The notes under the pieces are model-generated. The model ran no database searches and was not told the DNA's origin. It saw only the letters and a program-made list of their open reading frames with translations. Source: Vesta saturnalis (taxonomy: Eukaryota > Arthropoda > Insecta > Coleoptera > Lampyridae). Taken from it: 64,000 nucleotides of DNA. Below, piece after piece: positions 12,403 through 22,822 of this stretch (within the stretch, counting starts at the first letter, position 1; each line of letters begins with the position of its first letter). Made by a program: the position numbers and the translations under genes. The stretch spans positions 310,001 to 374,000 of the forward strand of contig JARFJB010002469.1 of NCBI GenBank assembly GCA_036346205.1. Direction: 5' to 3'.

Positions 12403-12512
12403 TTATACTACAAAATAATGTGACCTATGGTTAAATGCGAACAAAAATAAATTACAGAAGCACATGTCGAAATTGGAGGTTAAATTTCTAAGATTGAAAA
12501 TTAAAATAGATA

Positions 12513-13335
12513 CAGTCCGCGCGGCCAAAGAATGCCTCGTGTCGCGCATGGATGTTCGTGCATTCGGCCGCACTCGTTAAAGCAATAGCGACTGAAAGCA
12601 TTACCAGTGGCGTCGGTGTCGCGTTTTCAATTATTCGTCACCAAACCACAAGCAATTTTAAAATATTTTATGTATTTGAATTACATATGAACAGTAATAG
12701 TTTAAACATTTATAAAATAAAAAAATAACCATGTTGACAAGTAATAAATTTTATATTTGAATTACAAATGAACACAACAGTTTAATCGTTTATGAAAATC
12801 AAAAAAGTATAAGTTCGATTTTTAATTATAGAAACAGAATAGGCTGTATTTTAAGAGTATTATTCAGGATTTAAAAAAATTATGATATAACTAATAAAAA
12901 CATTTTTGAATATTTGCTAATCTGTTGTTAATGATACTAAGGAATGTCAACTATTAGACTTTCTTTAATGAGAAATTAAGCAAATGCCATTAGCATATTA
13001 CATGCGCCGCAAAACTATTTATTTATTTTACTATGTATTGTGAAAGTATTTGTTGTTTATACATATTTGTCTCATAAATTTGAGCATTATGAGCTTTAAA
13101 ATTCACATAGGACACAAAATGGTTCACTGTCGTTTTGTTGCAATAATTGTAATAAAGTTAAATTAACAAGTACGTATGTAAATTAATAACAGAAATAAAT
13201 AATTAATTAGTGTAATACATGATAATAAACGCAACGCGCTTTTGGTGGCGACGCCACTGACATGCCGCGCTCAAGAGAGTTGAAGTTAGACGAATGCGCA
13301 TCCAACGTTCAGGCATTCTTTGGCCGCGCGGACTG
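12513..13335. mobile_element. Non-autonomous MITE-like element with 25-bp inverted repeats
   Basis: The left end (from 12513, CAGTCCGCGCGGCCAAAGAA...) is matched in reverse complement for at least 25 bases at the right end (to 13335). TA lies immediately outside both ends. The 823-bp interior is AT-rich with no transposase, and weaker inverted similarity continues inward. TA duplication and the CAG end suggest a Tc1/mariner-type family. It lies in the gypsy leader, upstream of gag. Confidence 0.9.
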
Positions 13336-13349
13336 TAAATTCATCGAAA

Positions 13350-14140
13350 ATGTCAGAGGGAATGTACAGACGTCAAAGAGAAATGAATTTTACGGAAAAT
13401 GTTGCAAGTACGTGGGATAATTGGAAACAACAATTCAATATTTTTTGTGGGCTATCGCTAAACATAGTACAAGTGAAAAGCGCAAAATTGCAATCCTGCT
13501 TAATGTCATTGGTGAAGAAGGTGTAAAAGTATTTAATTTTTTAAAGTAAATGAGGAGAACGAAAAGGAGTATAATGTAGATGCACTTATGGGCAAATTCG
13601 AAGCTTATTGCAAGCCACGCAAGAATATAATTTATCAACGTTACTGCTTCCAGAAAATTAAGCAAAAAGAGGGGCAATCTTTTGATTCCTACTTGACTGA
13701 ACTAAAAACAGTATGGCAATAAAATTGAACTATTAATTAGAGATAATATAGTATTTGATGTAAAAATAAGTCTTCAAGGAAAATTACCAAATGTAGCAGA
13801 TCTAACACTAGACAAAACAGCTGATTATTGCATAACGTCAGAAATAAGCAAATTACAAATTAAATACATTTCTGGAGAAGCTTGAGACTGTAAGGTTGTA
13901 AATCCAATTAAAATTACTAGTAGAAAAACAAATACTAATGAAAAATTAGCTATACCAAATTCTAAATTCAAAAACGAGAAATTAAATACAATAAATAACT
14001 GTATAATCTGTGGTAATACTCACATAGTAAATCAATGTCCAGCATATAATAAAAGATGTCTCTCATGTGGAATGCTAAATCATTTCAGGAAGTCCTGTCA
14101 CAGTTCCAGACAACAACTAAAGAGGGGTCAACGAATATGA
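13350..14140 (+). pseudogene. gag: Gypsy gag with two CCHC knuckles
   Basis: I prefer the start at 13350 (MSEGMYRRQREMNF) because the in-frame ATG at 13320 lies inside the MITE. The N-terminal segment W-D-N-W-K-Q-Q-F-N resembles gag of insect gypsy elements. The frame breaks near 13545, 13720 and 13885. At 14000-14100 two zinc knuckles are visible, CIICGNTHIVNQC and CLSCGMLNHFRKSC, each CX2CX4HX4C, which bind RNA during packaging. Translation is disrupted by stops, so the copy is inactive. Confidence 0.8.
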
Positions 14141-14238
14141 GGCATCAGCTGAGAGTATACCTGAGGAAGATACAGGCAGTGGAACGAACTTTTCATAGAT
14201 AGCGTATACACAACGGACAACAAAGGAACGGAGGGTAT

Positions 14239-14583
14239 GTGTATTTAAAATTACATAATCAGTTTATTAATTTCAAACTTGATACGGGAGCAGAAATAAG
14301 TGTGTTACCATTTCCTACTTTGAAAGCTTTAAACGTAAATAAACTAATTCAATCAACAAATATTAAGCTAATCCCTTATGCATCTAAAGTTAAATTAAAT
14401 CCCATGGGTGTGATTAAATTACATTGTGAAGCATCAAATGGTTATAAACATCAAATTGAATTTCTTGTGTTAAATGAAAATACTAAACCTATTTTAGGTT
14501 TAAAAGACCGTGTAAAATTAAATCTAATAAAAAGACTGGACTCAATAAATTCGGTTGTGTCCAAGCAAAATATACTAACTTAG
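14239..14583 (+). CDS. Gypsy aspartic protease domain
   Basis: A 114-residue frame with the retropepsin active site LDTGAEISVLP near residue 19 and a typical C-terminal ILGLKDRVKLNLI segment. It processes Gag-Pol in active elements. The domain itself looks intact, but the stop at its end and the frame change before RT break the polyprotein. Confidence 0.85.
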   Translation: MYLKLHNQFINFKLDTGAEISVLPFPTLKALNVNKLIQSTNIKLIPYASKVKLNPMGVIKLHCEASNGYKHQIEFLVLNENTKPILGLKDRVKLNLIKRLDSINSVVSKQNILT

Positions 14584-14585
14584 AA

Positions 14586-15431
14586 TTGTTTACTGGAATG
14601 GGAAGCATGCCAGGTAACCATCATATAACATTAAATCCAGACATTCAACCGGTCATAAATTGTCCGAGAATGGTTCCACTCAGTATAAATCAAAAACTTA
14701 AATGTAAATTACATGAACTTGTTAAAAATGAAATTATAAGTCCAGTTGATAAGCCAACTAAATGGGTTAACAACCTAGTAATAATTGAAAAGCCAAATAA
14801 TGAATTACGATTATGTCTCGATCCCAGGGACCTCAATAAAGTCATAATGCGAGAGATTTATCGTATTCCCACACCTGAAGCAATTATTGCAAATTAAGAG
14901 GGAAATGAAATATTTGCAGTTTTGATATGTCTCAAGGGTTCTGGCTGAACTGGACGACGAAAGTTCTGAATACTGTACGTTTAACAGTCCATTTGGTGGT
15001 TTTAAATTCAATAGAAAAATGAGGAACTTTTTGGAGATATCCCAGGTGTACACATCTATTTTGATGATGTGATTGTGTGTGGAAAGAATGAGATTGATCA
15101 TGATCAAAATTTAAAATTGTTTCTAAATCGCGCGCGTAAAAATAACGTTAAACTAAATCCCGATAAAATTCAGTTCAAAGTTAAAGAGGTTAAATATTGT
15201 GGACAAATTATAAGCAAAAAGTCAACCAAAATGGATGCTAAATACGTAAAAGCCATCACAGACTTGGAAATACCATCTAACAAAAAGCAATTACTAGGAT
15301 TTTTAGGCATGTTAAAATATTTGTGTAAGTTTATCCCTGACATGTCTAAATTAACAGCAACACTACGGGAACTGACGAGAGACGATGTCATTTTTCAGTG
15401 GCTACCGGAACGTTATGGAAGCCTTCAATAA
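14586..15431 (+). pseudogene. Gypsy reverse transcriptase, with deletions
   Basis: 14586-14897 has the N-terminal RT block: a substrate-entry motif, VNNLVIIEKPNNELRLCLDPRDLNK and RIPTPEAI. 14900-15060 is scrambled by small deletions and stops (remnants such as NSPFGGFKF). The polymerase motif appears as IYFDDVIVCG near 15065, where the usual Y-x-D-D is F-D-D. 15069-15431 continues with the thumb and connection (LNPDKIQFKVKEVKYCG, GFLGMLKYLCKFIP). The enzyme copied element RNA into DNA; this copy cannot. Confidence 0.85.
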
Positions 15432-15924
15432 ATTAAAGCTAGTTGTTAGCAACTCTCCTACATTTAAATTCTTTAATAGTTCTAAACCAATTACAATACA
15501 GACTGACGCGTCAAAAGATGGACAAGGTGCGTGTCTACTCCAGAATTCGCAGCCTGTTGCTTTTGCATCTTGAGCACTCAACACCAGTGAACAGCACTAT
15601 GCACAAATAGAAAAGGAGATGTTAGCAATCGTGTACGCCTGTGAGAAATTTCACTACTACTTATATGGAAGACCTGTATGTATTAATTCGGATCATAAAC
15701 CATTGGGGAGTATCTTTAAGAAAGGAATAAATCAAGTGTCTGCTAGACTACAGCGATTAAGGTTGGGTCTGCTTAAATATGACATTACAATTAAATATTT
15801 AAAAGGGAAATATATGTATATTGCTGAATATTTATCAAGATCCTTTATTAAACATATTGATCCATATATACATAATAAATTTAATTTTTTAGTTCATAGT
15901 TTGTCAAAATATATACCAATATAA
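15385..15924 (+). pseudogene. Gypsy RNase H domain
   Basis: Motifs: FKFFNSSKPITIQTDASKDGQGACLLQ with the catalytic Asp in TDAS, a stop at about 15571, EKEMLAIVYACEKFHYYLYGRP with the catalytic Glu, and NSDHKPLGSIFKK, then the RLQRLRLGLLKYD tail. The frame overlaps the end of RT by 47 bases in a different phase, and one stop splits it. Confidence 0.85.
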
Positions 15925-15949
15925 AATAACAAAAAACATGAATTTCAAA

Positions 15950-16690
15950 ATATGTCTAAAGCATTTTTGGAAACTAAAACATGACAATATTGTTAATGAG
16001 GGATTAGTTTTGTAGAATCAAAATATTGTAGTACCAGATAGATTAAAATGGTATATTTTAAATGTATTGCACGAAAGTCATTTAGGTTTTGAAAAAACAA
16101 AGTTAAAAGCGAGGGAATTGTTATATTGGAACGGAATGTCAAAAGATATTTATGATTTCATTAATAGATGTAAAATATGTGACAAATATCAAAAGTGTAA
16201 TCAAAAAGAGCCACTAAATGCCCTATCAGTGTCCTACCAGACCGTGGTCTAGAATTTCGGCGGATGTTTGTTATTACCGAGGCAATGAATATTTAGTTGT
16301 CATTGATTCATGTAGCAAATGGATTGAATTAAAACAACTTAAATACAAAGACTCGCAGGAACTGATTGAACATTTTAAGGAAATATTTTCTAGGTTAGGA
16401 ATACCTGATATTTTGGTTTCAGATAATATGCCATTTTCAAGCTTAACATTTAAAAATTTTGCAACTCAATGGGGTTTTCAATCAATAACATCTAGCCCTA
16501 CTTATCCACAATCTAATGGATTAGCTGAAAAAGGCGTAAGCATTGTAAAATCACTACTTAGAAAAGGAGAGGATATAAATTTATCATTATTAGAGTATTA
16601 GAAATACTCCTATTGTAAGTATTGGTTAATCACCAAGTCACTTATTAAATAATAGACGTTTAAAGACAAAATTCCTGTAACCTCAAGTCA
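15950..16690 (+). pseudogene. Gypsy integrase
   Basis: 16067-16252 carries the H-H-C-C zinc-binding region (HESHLGF..., CKICDKYQKC). 16218-16601 carries the DDE core: ISADVCYY (first Asp), LVSDNMPFSS (second Asp; the usual G-P after DN is replaced by M-P) and LAEKGVSIVKSL (Glu). The two halves are in different frames and overlap. Remnants after 16601 continue to the purine tract before the 3' LTR. Confidence 0.85.
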
Positions 16691-16698
16691 AGAAGAGG

Positions 16699-16839
16699 TG
16701 TAAGGGTTTTGTATGTTAACGTTGGCAAGAATTATGTTGGTAGTATGAAAGTAATAATTAATGTACAATGCTGTGTTAAATTTGGTCATGAATAAAACTT
16801 TAATAAGTGCAATTAATTACAAGAATAACAAACATTACA
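16699..16839 (+). repeat. 3' LTR of the gypsy element
   Basis: 141 bp, TGTAAGGGTT...AACATTACA, preceded by the purine tract CAAGAAGAGG and followed by the GTAGT duplication. Confidence 0.95.
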
Positions 16840-17360
16840 GTAGTGTAGTTCAATAAAATTCCTTTTTTCAAAAAGTTCAGTAAGGATCAATTACTGTAGG
16901 ACTTTATAATATAGCTAATTAATAAGCACATCTACGACTGCAACTTTACACAGTAATTTTAAAATAATATTTCCACCTCTCGTTAAGATGTAGTAGTATA
17001 ATAGATAACAGTTACTTGGTACTTACGTTTTGTTTGCAGATTGGTCTGACTATGCCCCTGAAATGTTAAAATCAAAAACGTAAAGTTCTGCAAGTCAGGC
17101 GCAAAAAAGAGACAAAAATAAACGAGGATGACGAAAGGGCAAATTTTAAGTTAAAGATGTTTTATTTAAAAAAAAGATTATTAGAAAAGGAAGCTGCAGG
17201 GAAGAAGCGTATCATGAAATGAAAATAAAGAAAAAGGAAGAATTATACAACCATAAAATAAAAAATCAGTTACCTACTACAAAATGAAAAGTTAGAGCTT
17301 GAGATTAGAACACCAAATTTTACAAATTAAAATTAAATAAATAATGAATAACAGAATGTA

Positions 17361-17546
17361 TCAGTGATCATGTACTTCCATTAAGTTCATAAAATACATA
17401 ATGAACTCTTCTCTAATATTATGACCGTTATTGTTAACAACAATATTATTTTGTTGTACCTCTTCAATATTTAAATTTACATTTTCATCTTGAATAGGAT
17501 GTGCTTTAATCATACTGAGTACCATATTATATATGTAGTACCGCAC
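17361..17546 (-). pseudogene. PIF/Harbinger transposase C-terminal tail (tentative)
   Basis: The 61-residue frame ends with Asn-rich linker and NNNGHNIREEFIMYFMNL. A short acidic/Asn linker followed by G-x-x-x-R-x-x-x-(I/L)-x-x-(Y/H)-F is a common Harbinger nuclease tail. It lies tail to tail with the Myb-like remnant ending at 17340, the usual arrangement. The catalytic body is missing, with different DNA beginning just beyond 17546. Confidence 0.4.
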
Positions 17547-17924
17547 ATGCTATTATTACAGATTTTGGTGTATCGAGGGACAGTATTATACTAAGGAGCC
17601 TATTCTGTATTGTGTGGTTAACTAACGATGTCGTAATGGTAACGACTCGAACATGAACGATAGTTACATTCTATATCACTATCGTTATATAGTGATAACG
17701 TTGGATAATCGTTATAAATTATCGTTATAATAGTCGGCAATATTAACAGAATTTGTTGACATTAGAACTATTTCAAAGCGAAAATAACAAATGTCAAACA
17801 TAACCTTACTGAGACAGAGAAAGGTAAAACGCGCAATGTATTTTGTATTTGTAAAATATACCTACACATTTTGGTAAGCTTTTAAGTTTATAATGTGGGA
17901 TTAAAAAATTTCAGACAAATCATC
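17547..17924. other. Left terminal region of the second Harbinger module
   Basis: Non-coding. It contains a hairpin TATCACTA...TAGTGATA near 17674-17697 and repeated CGTTATAA(T/A) motifs at 17680-17735, which could be transposase or Myb binding sites. A TTTCAG acceptor precedes the Myb-like start. Confidence 0.35.
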
Positions 17925-18772
17925 ATGGCTAACCAAACTCCCAAACGACCACGAGCTGGCAAAACAATAAGAGGCCAATACATACTGTACATTGAGCAAC
18001 TCAAATCAAACAAGGCCTTTAGGGAGAACAAATTCGACGCTAATCAACCTCACATCATAGTGGAAACCTGGGAAAAATCGGTGCAATTAGTAAATGCATC
18101 TGGTGGCCCGATAAGAAATGTAAAAGAGTGGAAAAGGGTATTTGTAAATATATCTACAATTGTATATTACATAAACATATTCTAGGTTTTTACTGACTGG
18201 CGGTCTCAAACCACATGAAAGGCCAGAAAATTGAAAAGTGCTCAAAGGCAAACTGGAAACAAAGATGTGTCGGAATATTCTCTAACAGACATCGAACAAA
18301 TACTTATGGACACAATTGGTTGGGTTGTAGTCGACGGAATGTCAGAAACTCCGGAATTTGGAATTGGTAATATGTTTTAAAATCTTTTCTTATGTTCTAT
18401 CTAATAAAAAGGTGGCATATTAGCGACTTCTTCGGCATCTTTGTCCGTCGATGAAAACATTGACAATGATATGGAAAATAGGAGAATATTGCTATTACTT
18501 CTACAGCAGCTCCATCTAATGTATAGGAAGTCGGTTCTGAGCACCCTTTGAAAAGAAAGAGATCAACAGTAATCAGCTGCTTAAAAGAAATCATCAATAA
18601 AGATGAGAAAAAAGAAGACGAAATCGATATTCTTCGAGAGATAAACGATAATCTGGACAAGTTAACCAACATCCAAAGGAGGAGACCAAAATTGCGACAG
18701 ATGGAGCTTCAGATCAAGTATGAAGGGGCGATCTTTGTATTGGAAAGTGATAACGATGAGAAAATTAGTTAG
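17925..18772 (+). pseudogene. Harbinger Myb/SANT-like DNA-binding protein
   Basis: Start at 17925 (MANQTPKRPRAGK) just after a TTTCAG. Exon 1 has a zeste/Myb-SANT-type fold (YIEQLKSNKAFRENKF, W-E-K-S-V, VKEWKRV). A 48-base intron at 18138-18185 (GTATTT...TCTAG) joins it in phase to VFTDWRSQT. A TGA then interrupts where Lys is expected, followed by KARKLKSAQRQTGNKDVSEYSLTDIE. A second intron begins near 18367. The last part (18548-18772) is a basic segment and coiled coil. In Harbinger elements this protein binds the ends and brings the transposase to the nucleus. One stop and one frameshift. Confidence 0.75.
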
Positions 18773-20522
18773 ATTGTAGCCAAGTGCAATGTATACAGAT
18801 TTTGACATAAAATGTAAAAATTAGTGTATTTTTGATTGACTAAAACATTTTTGAATTAATTGATTCCTTAACATCCTTCCTCTATTTAACAAATTTATAA
18901 ATTGTTCCTTAGATAACCATAACTACATGGCATACTTACTTTCGACACCTCTATTTATCATTAAGTTATGTAGTGTCGCACATGCATACGTTATACGAGC
19001 TGCAAATTCTGGTTGATAATGTAGAATACGGTGTGGATTCAAGTAACGCCATACTCGCTTTATCAATCCAAATGTACGTTCTACACGATTACGTATTTGA
19101 CAATGTCGTTGTGTGATCGAAACTCGGGTGTATCAGGAGCAGCTCCATGAATTGGTGTTAATAAATAAGGCAACAAAGGATAACCAGCATCTCCATGAGT
19201 GTTCGTCTCCTGCGATAAAATTCCCATGCAACAAATCCTTCACTGAACTCATTGTGAAAATGGCAGCATCATGAACACTGCCGGGAAATCGAGCATCAAT
19301 GGCCAATATCTTGCAATTTACATCGCAGATCTTAACAATTATAACAGGTTACGAAAGTATAAGTAGACCAATTTAAAACATCATTATGAACTTACAAGTT
19401 GACAATTGAGACTATAAAAACCATTTCTGTTCATGAATACGTTAGCAGGATATCCCAAATTGATAGGCTGTGGTGTGGCTATGCCTATATGTGCGCAATC
19501 TATGCAACCTACTATTCCTGGTAATTGAAATTGCTCAAAAAAACTACAAGAATTGAAGTATTACTGACACCCTATTCTTATCGACAACATACATACCCTT
19601 GCTTCACGTTGGCCAGATCTATTGCATTTTGTGGGAACCGTATGTAAGTGTTGGCTAAGTGATTTACAATTATATCAACAATTTCGTGTAAATGTCCGAA
19701 ATGTTGTAAAACTTATTCTTAATTGACTCTATTTCCTGCTGAGAAATTGTCATCTGGTGCCAATGAGACTATACTGGTAATTACTTTCTTTACAGCCTGG
19801 CCTGCTGTAGATTTGTGTATACCAGCAAAATCACCAATTATTTGAAGCGTACATCCTGTAGCACAAAATCTTAACACAAGACGTATCTGCTGCATAGATG
19901 TTATTGCGTGATTTCTGAAAATGGAAATGACAATAAAATTATCATCAACATATAATTATGTTGGATTTTTCATTTTTTACTGAATGCAGCCTATGATTTT
20001 GTTACACTCACCTTCCACTTTTTGGTGCTACATTATTTCCAATTTTTTGTTCTATCATAGCTACGGTGTCTTTAATGAGGCGAAATCTCATTCGAAATTC
20101 CTTATCATTCCATCTTACAAAACGGTCAGACGAATTCTAAAATTTCGTGGTACTCTTTGTTGTAGGGGAGACCGGGGCTAGTTGTTACACGGGCATATTG
20201 TCACAATATGAATACTAAATATATTACCAGAAATGAAGCTTTGTGCCGACCACTTCCTAAACCATATAACGGCCATCCTAGAAAGTTCAAACCTCCCCGC
20301 TGCATCTTATTGCGTTAGTTAGTAAAAGTTTGCCGGTGTGTATGTAAAGTAATTTTTGTTGCTTGGAAGTTTTGTGTTTTGTGAAGTTTGCTGCTGAATT
20401 AAGGGTAAGATTTATATGATATACTTTTTGTGGGGTTGATAAGCTGTAATGTTATGCCAAAATATTCAAGCTTTCTTGTCTGTATACAAAAATTCAGGTT
20501 AATTTATTTCAAAATGTCGTTT

Positions 20523-20579
20523 GGGGCAAGTTGTCACGCGATTCACGGGGCTAGTTGTCACTTGTGACAACAAGCCCCG
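20523..20579. promoter_or_regulatory. Internal cluster of TIR-core motifs with a 34-nt hairpin
   Basis: GGGGCAAGTTGTCAC at 20523-20537 is followed by a near-perfect inverted repeat at 20546-20579: CGGGGCTAGTTGTCAC, a TT loop, then its complement with one mismatch. The motif equals the element's terminal core, so these are plausible extra transposase-binding sites or a promoter control site about 170 bp upstream of the transposase start. Confidence 0.7.
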
Positions 20580-20751
20580 CTTGCGTAAAATCACGTGAAC
20601 TTATACAATTGTTAAACAATGGTAGAAATTGTGACATGTCAGATCCATTTTATACCGTCCAAATTATTATACCTTGTACTTGTACTGTATTAAATGAAAA
20701 ATTAAATAAATAATCATAATGCAAGGTCACTTACAGTTTATTTCTCTTTAG

Positions 20752-22021
20752 ATGGTTAGGAATTATAAACGAAAAACAGACAGGCAAACGCCACCTGGAG
20801 ATGTTTTGCTTAGAGCAGCTGAAGCAGTAAGAAACAGTGACCACTCAATTGCTATTAGAAAAGCTGCTGCAGATTTTAATGTTCACTACTTGCAAAAAAA
20901 TTACCAATGAAGAACTTGCTTCAGGAACTGCCAGTGTTCTTATGGGCTAAAAGAAACCTAGACAAGTATTTAATGAGGCCGAAGAGCTCCAATTAGAAAA
21001 ATATCTAAAAAAAGCTTCAGATATATATTTTGGGCTCACTGCGAATGAAGTTCTTAAGAAACAAATGCCGCGTTCTTGGAGTGATGCGTCTATGACAGGT
21101 CCCCACTGGTTTTCAAGCTTCTTGAAGAGACACGGAAGGCTGTTAATACGAACACCACAAGCAACTAGCTTGTCAAGGGCCACGAGCTTTAATAAAACCA
21201 ATGTACGCTTTTTTCACAAATTTGGGCATTTTGTATGGACGCCATAAATTTTCTCCGTCTGATATTTACAATATGGACGAGACTGGAGTAACTACTGTTC
21301 AATGACCAGATCGTGTAGTTGTTAGAAAAGGATTTAGGCAAATTGGTTCACTCACCTCAGCTGAGAGAGGCACACTTGTCACAATGGCTCTTGCGGTATC
21401 TGCTGCTGGAAATAGTATCCCCCCACTATTTATTTTTCCTAGAGTGCATTTTAAAGACCATTTTTTGAATAACGCTCCCACTGGTAGTGTTGGGGCAGCA
21501 ACCCATCTGGCTGGATGAAGGAGGAGAATTTTTTAACTTTCATGAAACACCTTGTTGGCACAGTAAAGTGCACTAAGAATAGCCCCATTTTACTCTTATT
21601 GGATAACCATGAGTCACGTCTTTCAATACCTGCGCTGAACTATGCTAAGGAAAATGGCGTAGTTATGCTATCTTTCCCTCCGCATTGCAGCCATAAGTTG
21701 CAGCCATTGGACAGGAACGTTTTTGGCCCATTGAAAAAATATGTAAATTCTTCCTGTGTTTCCTGGATGAAAACTAATCCTGGAAAGACTATAACAATTT
21801 ACGATATCCCAGGAATCGTTGCTACTGCTCTTCCAATGGCATTTGTACCAAATAATATCACATCAAGATTTCGCGTTACCGGTGTATATCCATTTAACAA
21901 AGACATTTTCATGGACCAAGATTTTCTCCCAAGTTATGTAACAGATTGTGCACTTGTGGAAAACGTAAGGCCTAATGTAGAACATGTTACTGCAGAAAAT
22001 TCAGTGGATGCAGATGCATGA
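20752..22021 (+). pseudogene. Pogo transposase (CENP-B-type HTH plus DDE_1)
   Basis: Start at 20752 (MVRNYKRKTDRQTP). The N-terminal psq/CENP-B-like helix-turn-helix has SIAIRKAAADFNVHYL. The frame breaks near 20910 and 20950, then KRHGRLLIRTPQATSLSRATSFN forms the second DNA-binding domain. YNMDETGVTTVQ holds the first catalytic Asp and is followed by TGA where Lys is expected. Then GSLTSAERGTLVTMALAVSA, LLLLDNHESR (second Asp), PPHCSHKLQPLD, and NITSRFRVTGVYPFNKDIF with the third acidic region. The last 168 residues (21515-22021) are an open frame. At least three frame breaks make it non-functional. Confidence 0.9.
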
Positions 22022-22477
22022 AAAGTGTACTGATGAAAATCCATATTATGTGTGTCATAACTGTGATAGCGATGACGATATGTAATGACAACATACCCCA
22101 GATACTGTGATAACATGTTGTCACAGATTTCTCGAACTACTAAGCTAAATAAAAAATAATGTTTTTTACTGTGATAATCACTGGTACTTAATTCTGATGT
22201 TCACAAGACATATAGATATGTACTGAATTAACAATTGTTGAAAAAATAAGAAACGGTAATTAATAAAAAAATTATTAGTAGAAATTGCGACAACTAGCCC
22301 CAGTCTCCCCTACTCTTCTATATAATTCATATTGTTCTGACGCATCACAAGAAGAATCAGTTGTACTAGTGTCTTCCCAAAATCTACTCCTAACTCTAAA
22401 ATGATGAAGACATTATAACAATTTGTAATTCAATTTATTATAAATTAAAACACAAATGTAAACCACTTACGTTCATT

Positions 22478-22620
22478 TGTAGGAATGGTAAATTATTATG
22501 AATGGAAGGACACGCATGTTAGCACCTATGTATGAATTATTAAAAAAGAATGCTGTATTTCAATGGAATGATGCTTGCAAGAATTCATTTAATGAGATGT
22601 TATGTATAATGTTAACCCCT
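22478..22620 (+). pseudogene. Gypsy RT/RNase H junction scrap
   Basis: Two frames read together give GMVNYY... then LAPMYELLKKNAVFQWNDACKNSFNEM, the stretch just before the RNase H domain in gypsy pol (family: LxxLLKK...W...C..AF). About 140 bp only, with no adjoining pol. It ends at TTAACCCC (from 22613), which may be a piggyBac insertion point. Confidence 0.6.
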
Positions 22621-22744
22621 TATTGCATGAATTATTAAGGAGGTTCGATAAAAATTCTTTTTCTCCAAAAAAAATGTTTTATTAAGCTAAATTAAGAAGT
22701 ATAAATCAAGAAAAAAAAGAGCTGTAATTGCCAAAAAAAAAACA

Positions 22745-22820
22745 GCACGAAGCCATATATGGCTTCATATGCAATGTCGTAAAAATTGCTTATGCATATA
22801 TGGCTTCGCATGCGTAAAAC
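22745..22820. repeat. Palindromic subterminal repeats of the piggyBac-like element
   Basis: GAAGCCATATATGGCTTC at 22748-22765 is a perfect 18-bp palindrome. CATATATGGCTTCGCATGCG follows at about 22794. The same word, CATACGAAGCCATATATGG, recurs on the other side of the gene at about 23636-23655. Such repeats typically lie just inside piggyBac ends. Confidence 0.7.
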
Positions 22821-22822
22821 GA

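Larger units (their letters stand above)
12252..16839 (+). mobile_element. Full-length gypsy LTR retrotransposon with 141-bp LTRs
   Basis: LTRs at 12252-12392 and 16699-16839 are both 141 bp, begin TGTA and end (T/C)ACA. The 5-bp GTAGT flanks both sides (12247-12251 and 16840-16844). A primer-binding site starts directly after the 5' LTR (12393) and a purine tract (CAAGAAGAGG) directly precedes the 3' LTR. By eye the LTRs differ at about 11 positions, so the insertion is not recent. Coding order is gag, protease, RT, RNase H, integrase, with stops and frameshifts throughout. A MITE lies in the leader at 12513-13335. Confidence 0.95.
12043..17340 (+). pseudogene. Harbinger-associated Myb/SANT-like protein, C-terminal exons split by a gypsy element
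   Basis: Two exon-like pieces. 12043 to about 12162 is preceded by TTTGTAG, reads ADAEACADINFT... and ends at a GTAAAG donor. 17041-17340 follows TTTGCAG, starts WSDYAPEMLKSK and continues in broken frame into a Lys/Glu-rich coiled coil (KLKMFYLKKRL, MKIKKKEELYNH). W-x-x-Y-x-P-x-M-L followed by a coiled coil is typical of the Myb/SANT-like partner gene of PIF/Harbinger transposons. Their common intron holds the gypsy insertion at 12252-16839. The next piece, on the minus strand at 17361-17546, resembles a Harbinger transposase tail, which fits the usual convergent order. The assignment rests on the general pattern. Confidence 0.45.
20165..22310 (+). mobile_element. Complete pogo-type transposon with TA duplication
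   Basis: The ends GGGGAGACCGGGGCTAGTTG... (20165) and its reverse complement (ending 22310) match over 21 bases with one difference. TA flanks both sides (20163-20164 and 22311-22312). 2,146 bp. The empty site falls inside the Harbinger transposase N-terminal coding region, and that similarity resumes on both sides. The TIR core GGGGC(T/A)AGTTGT recurs internally at 20523-20579. Confidence 0.95.
18923..22420 (-). pseudogene. PIF/Harbinger transposase (DDE_Tnp_4), split by a pogo element
   Basis: Read right to left. The N-terminal part is divided by the pogo insertion: about 22420-22313, resuming at 20164 with RFVRWNDKEFRMRFRL. Next come the helix-turn-helix region 19925-19745 (QQIRLVLRFCATG, GIHKSTAGQAV), D1 at 19530-19395 (GIVGCIDCAHIGI, NRNGFYSLNCQ), a VHDAAIF segment with GDEHS at 19335-19190, and the E block at 19100-18923 (RNRVERTFGLIKRVWRYLNP, ACATLHNLMIN). 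GTAAG donors suggest introns. Frameshifts occur near the second Asp. It converges on the Myb-like gene at 17925-18772 and is about 150 bp from it. Confidence 0.85.
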
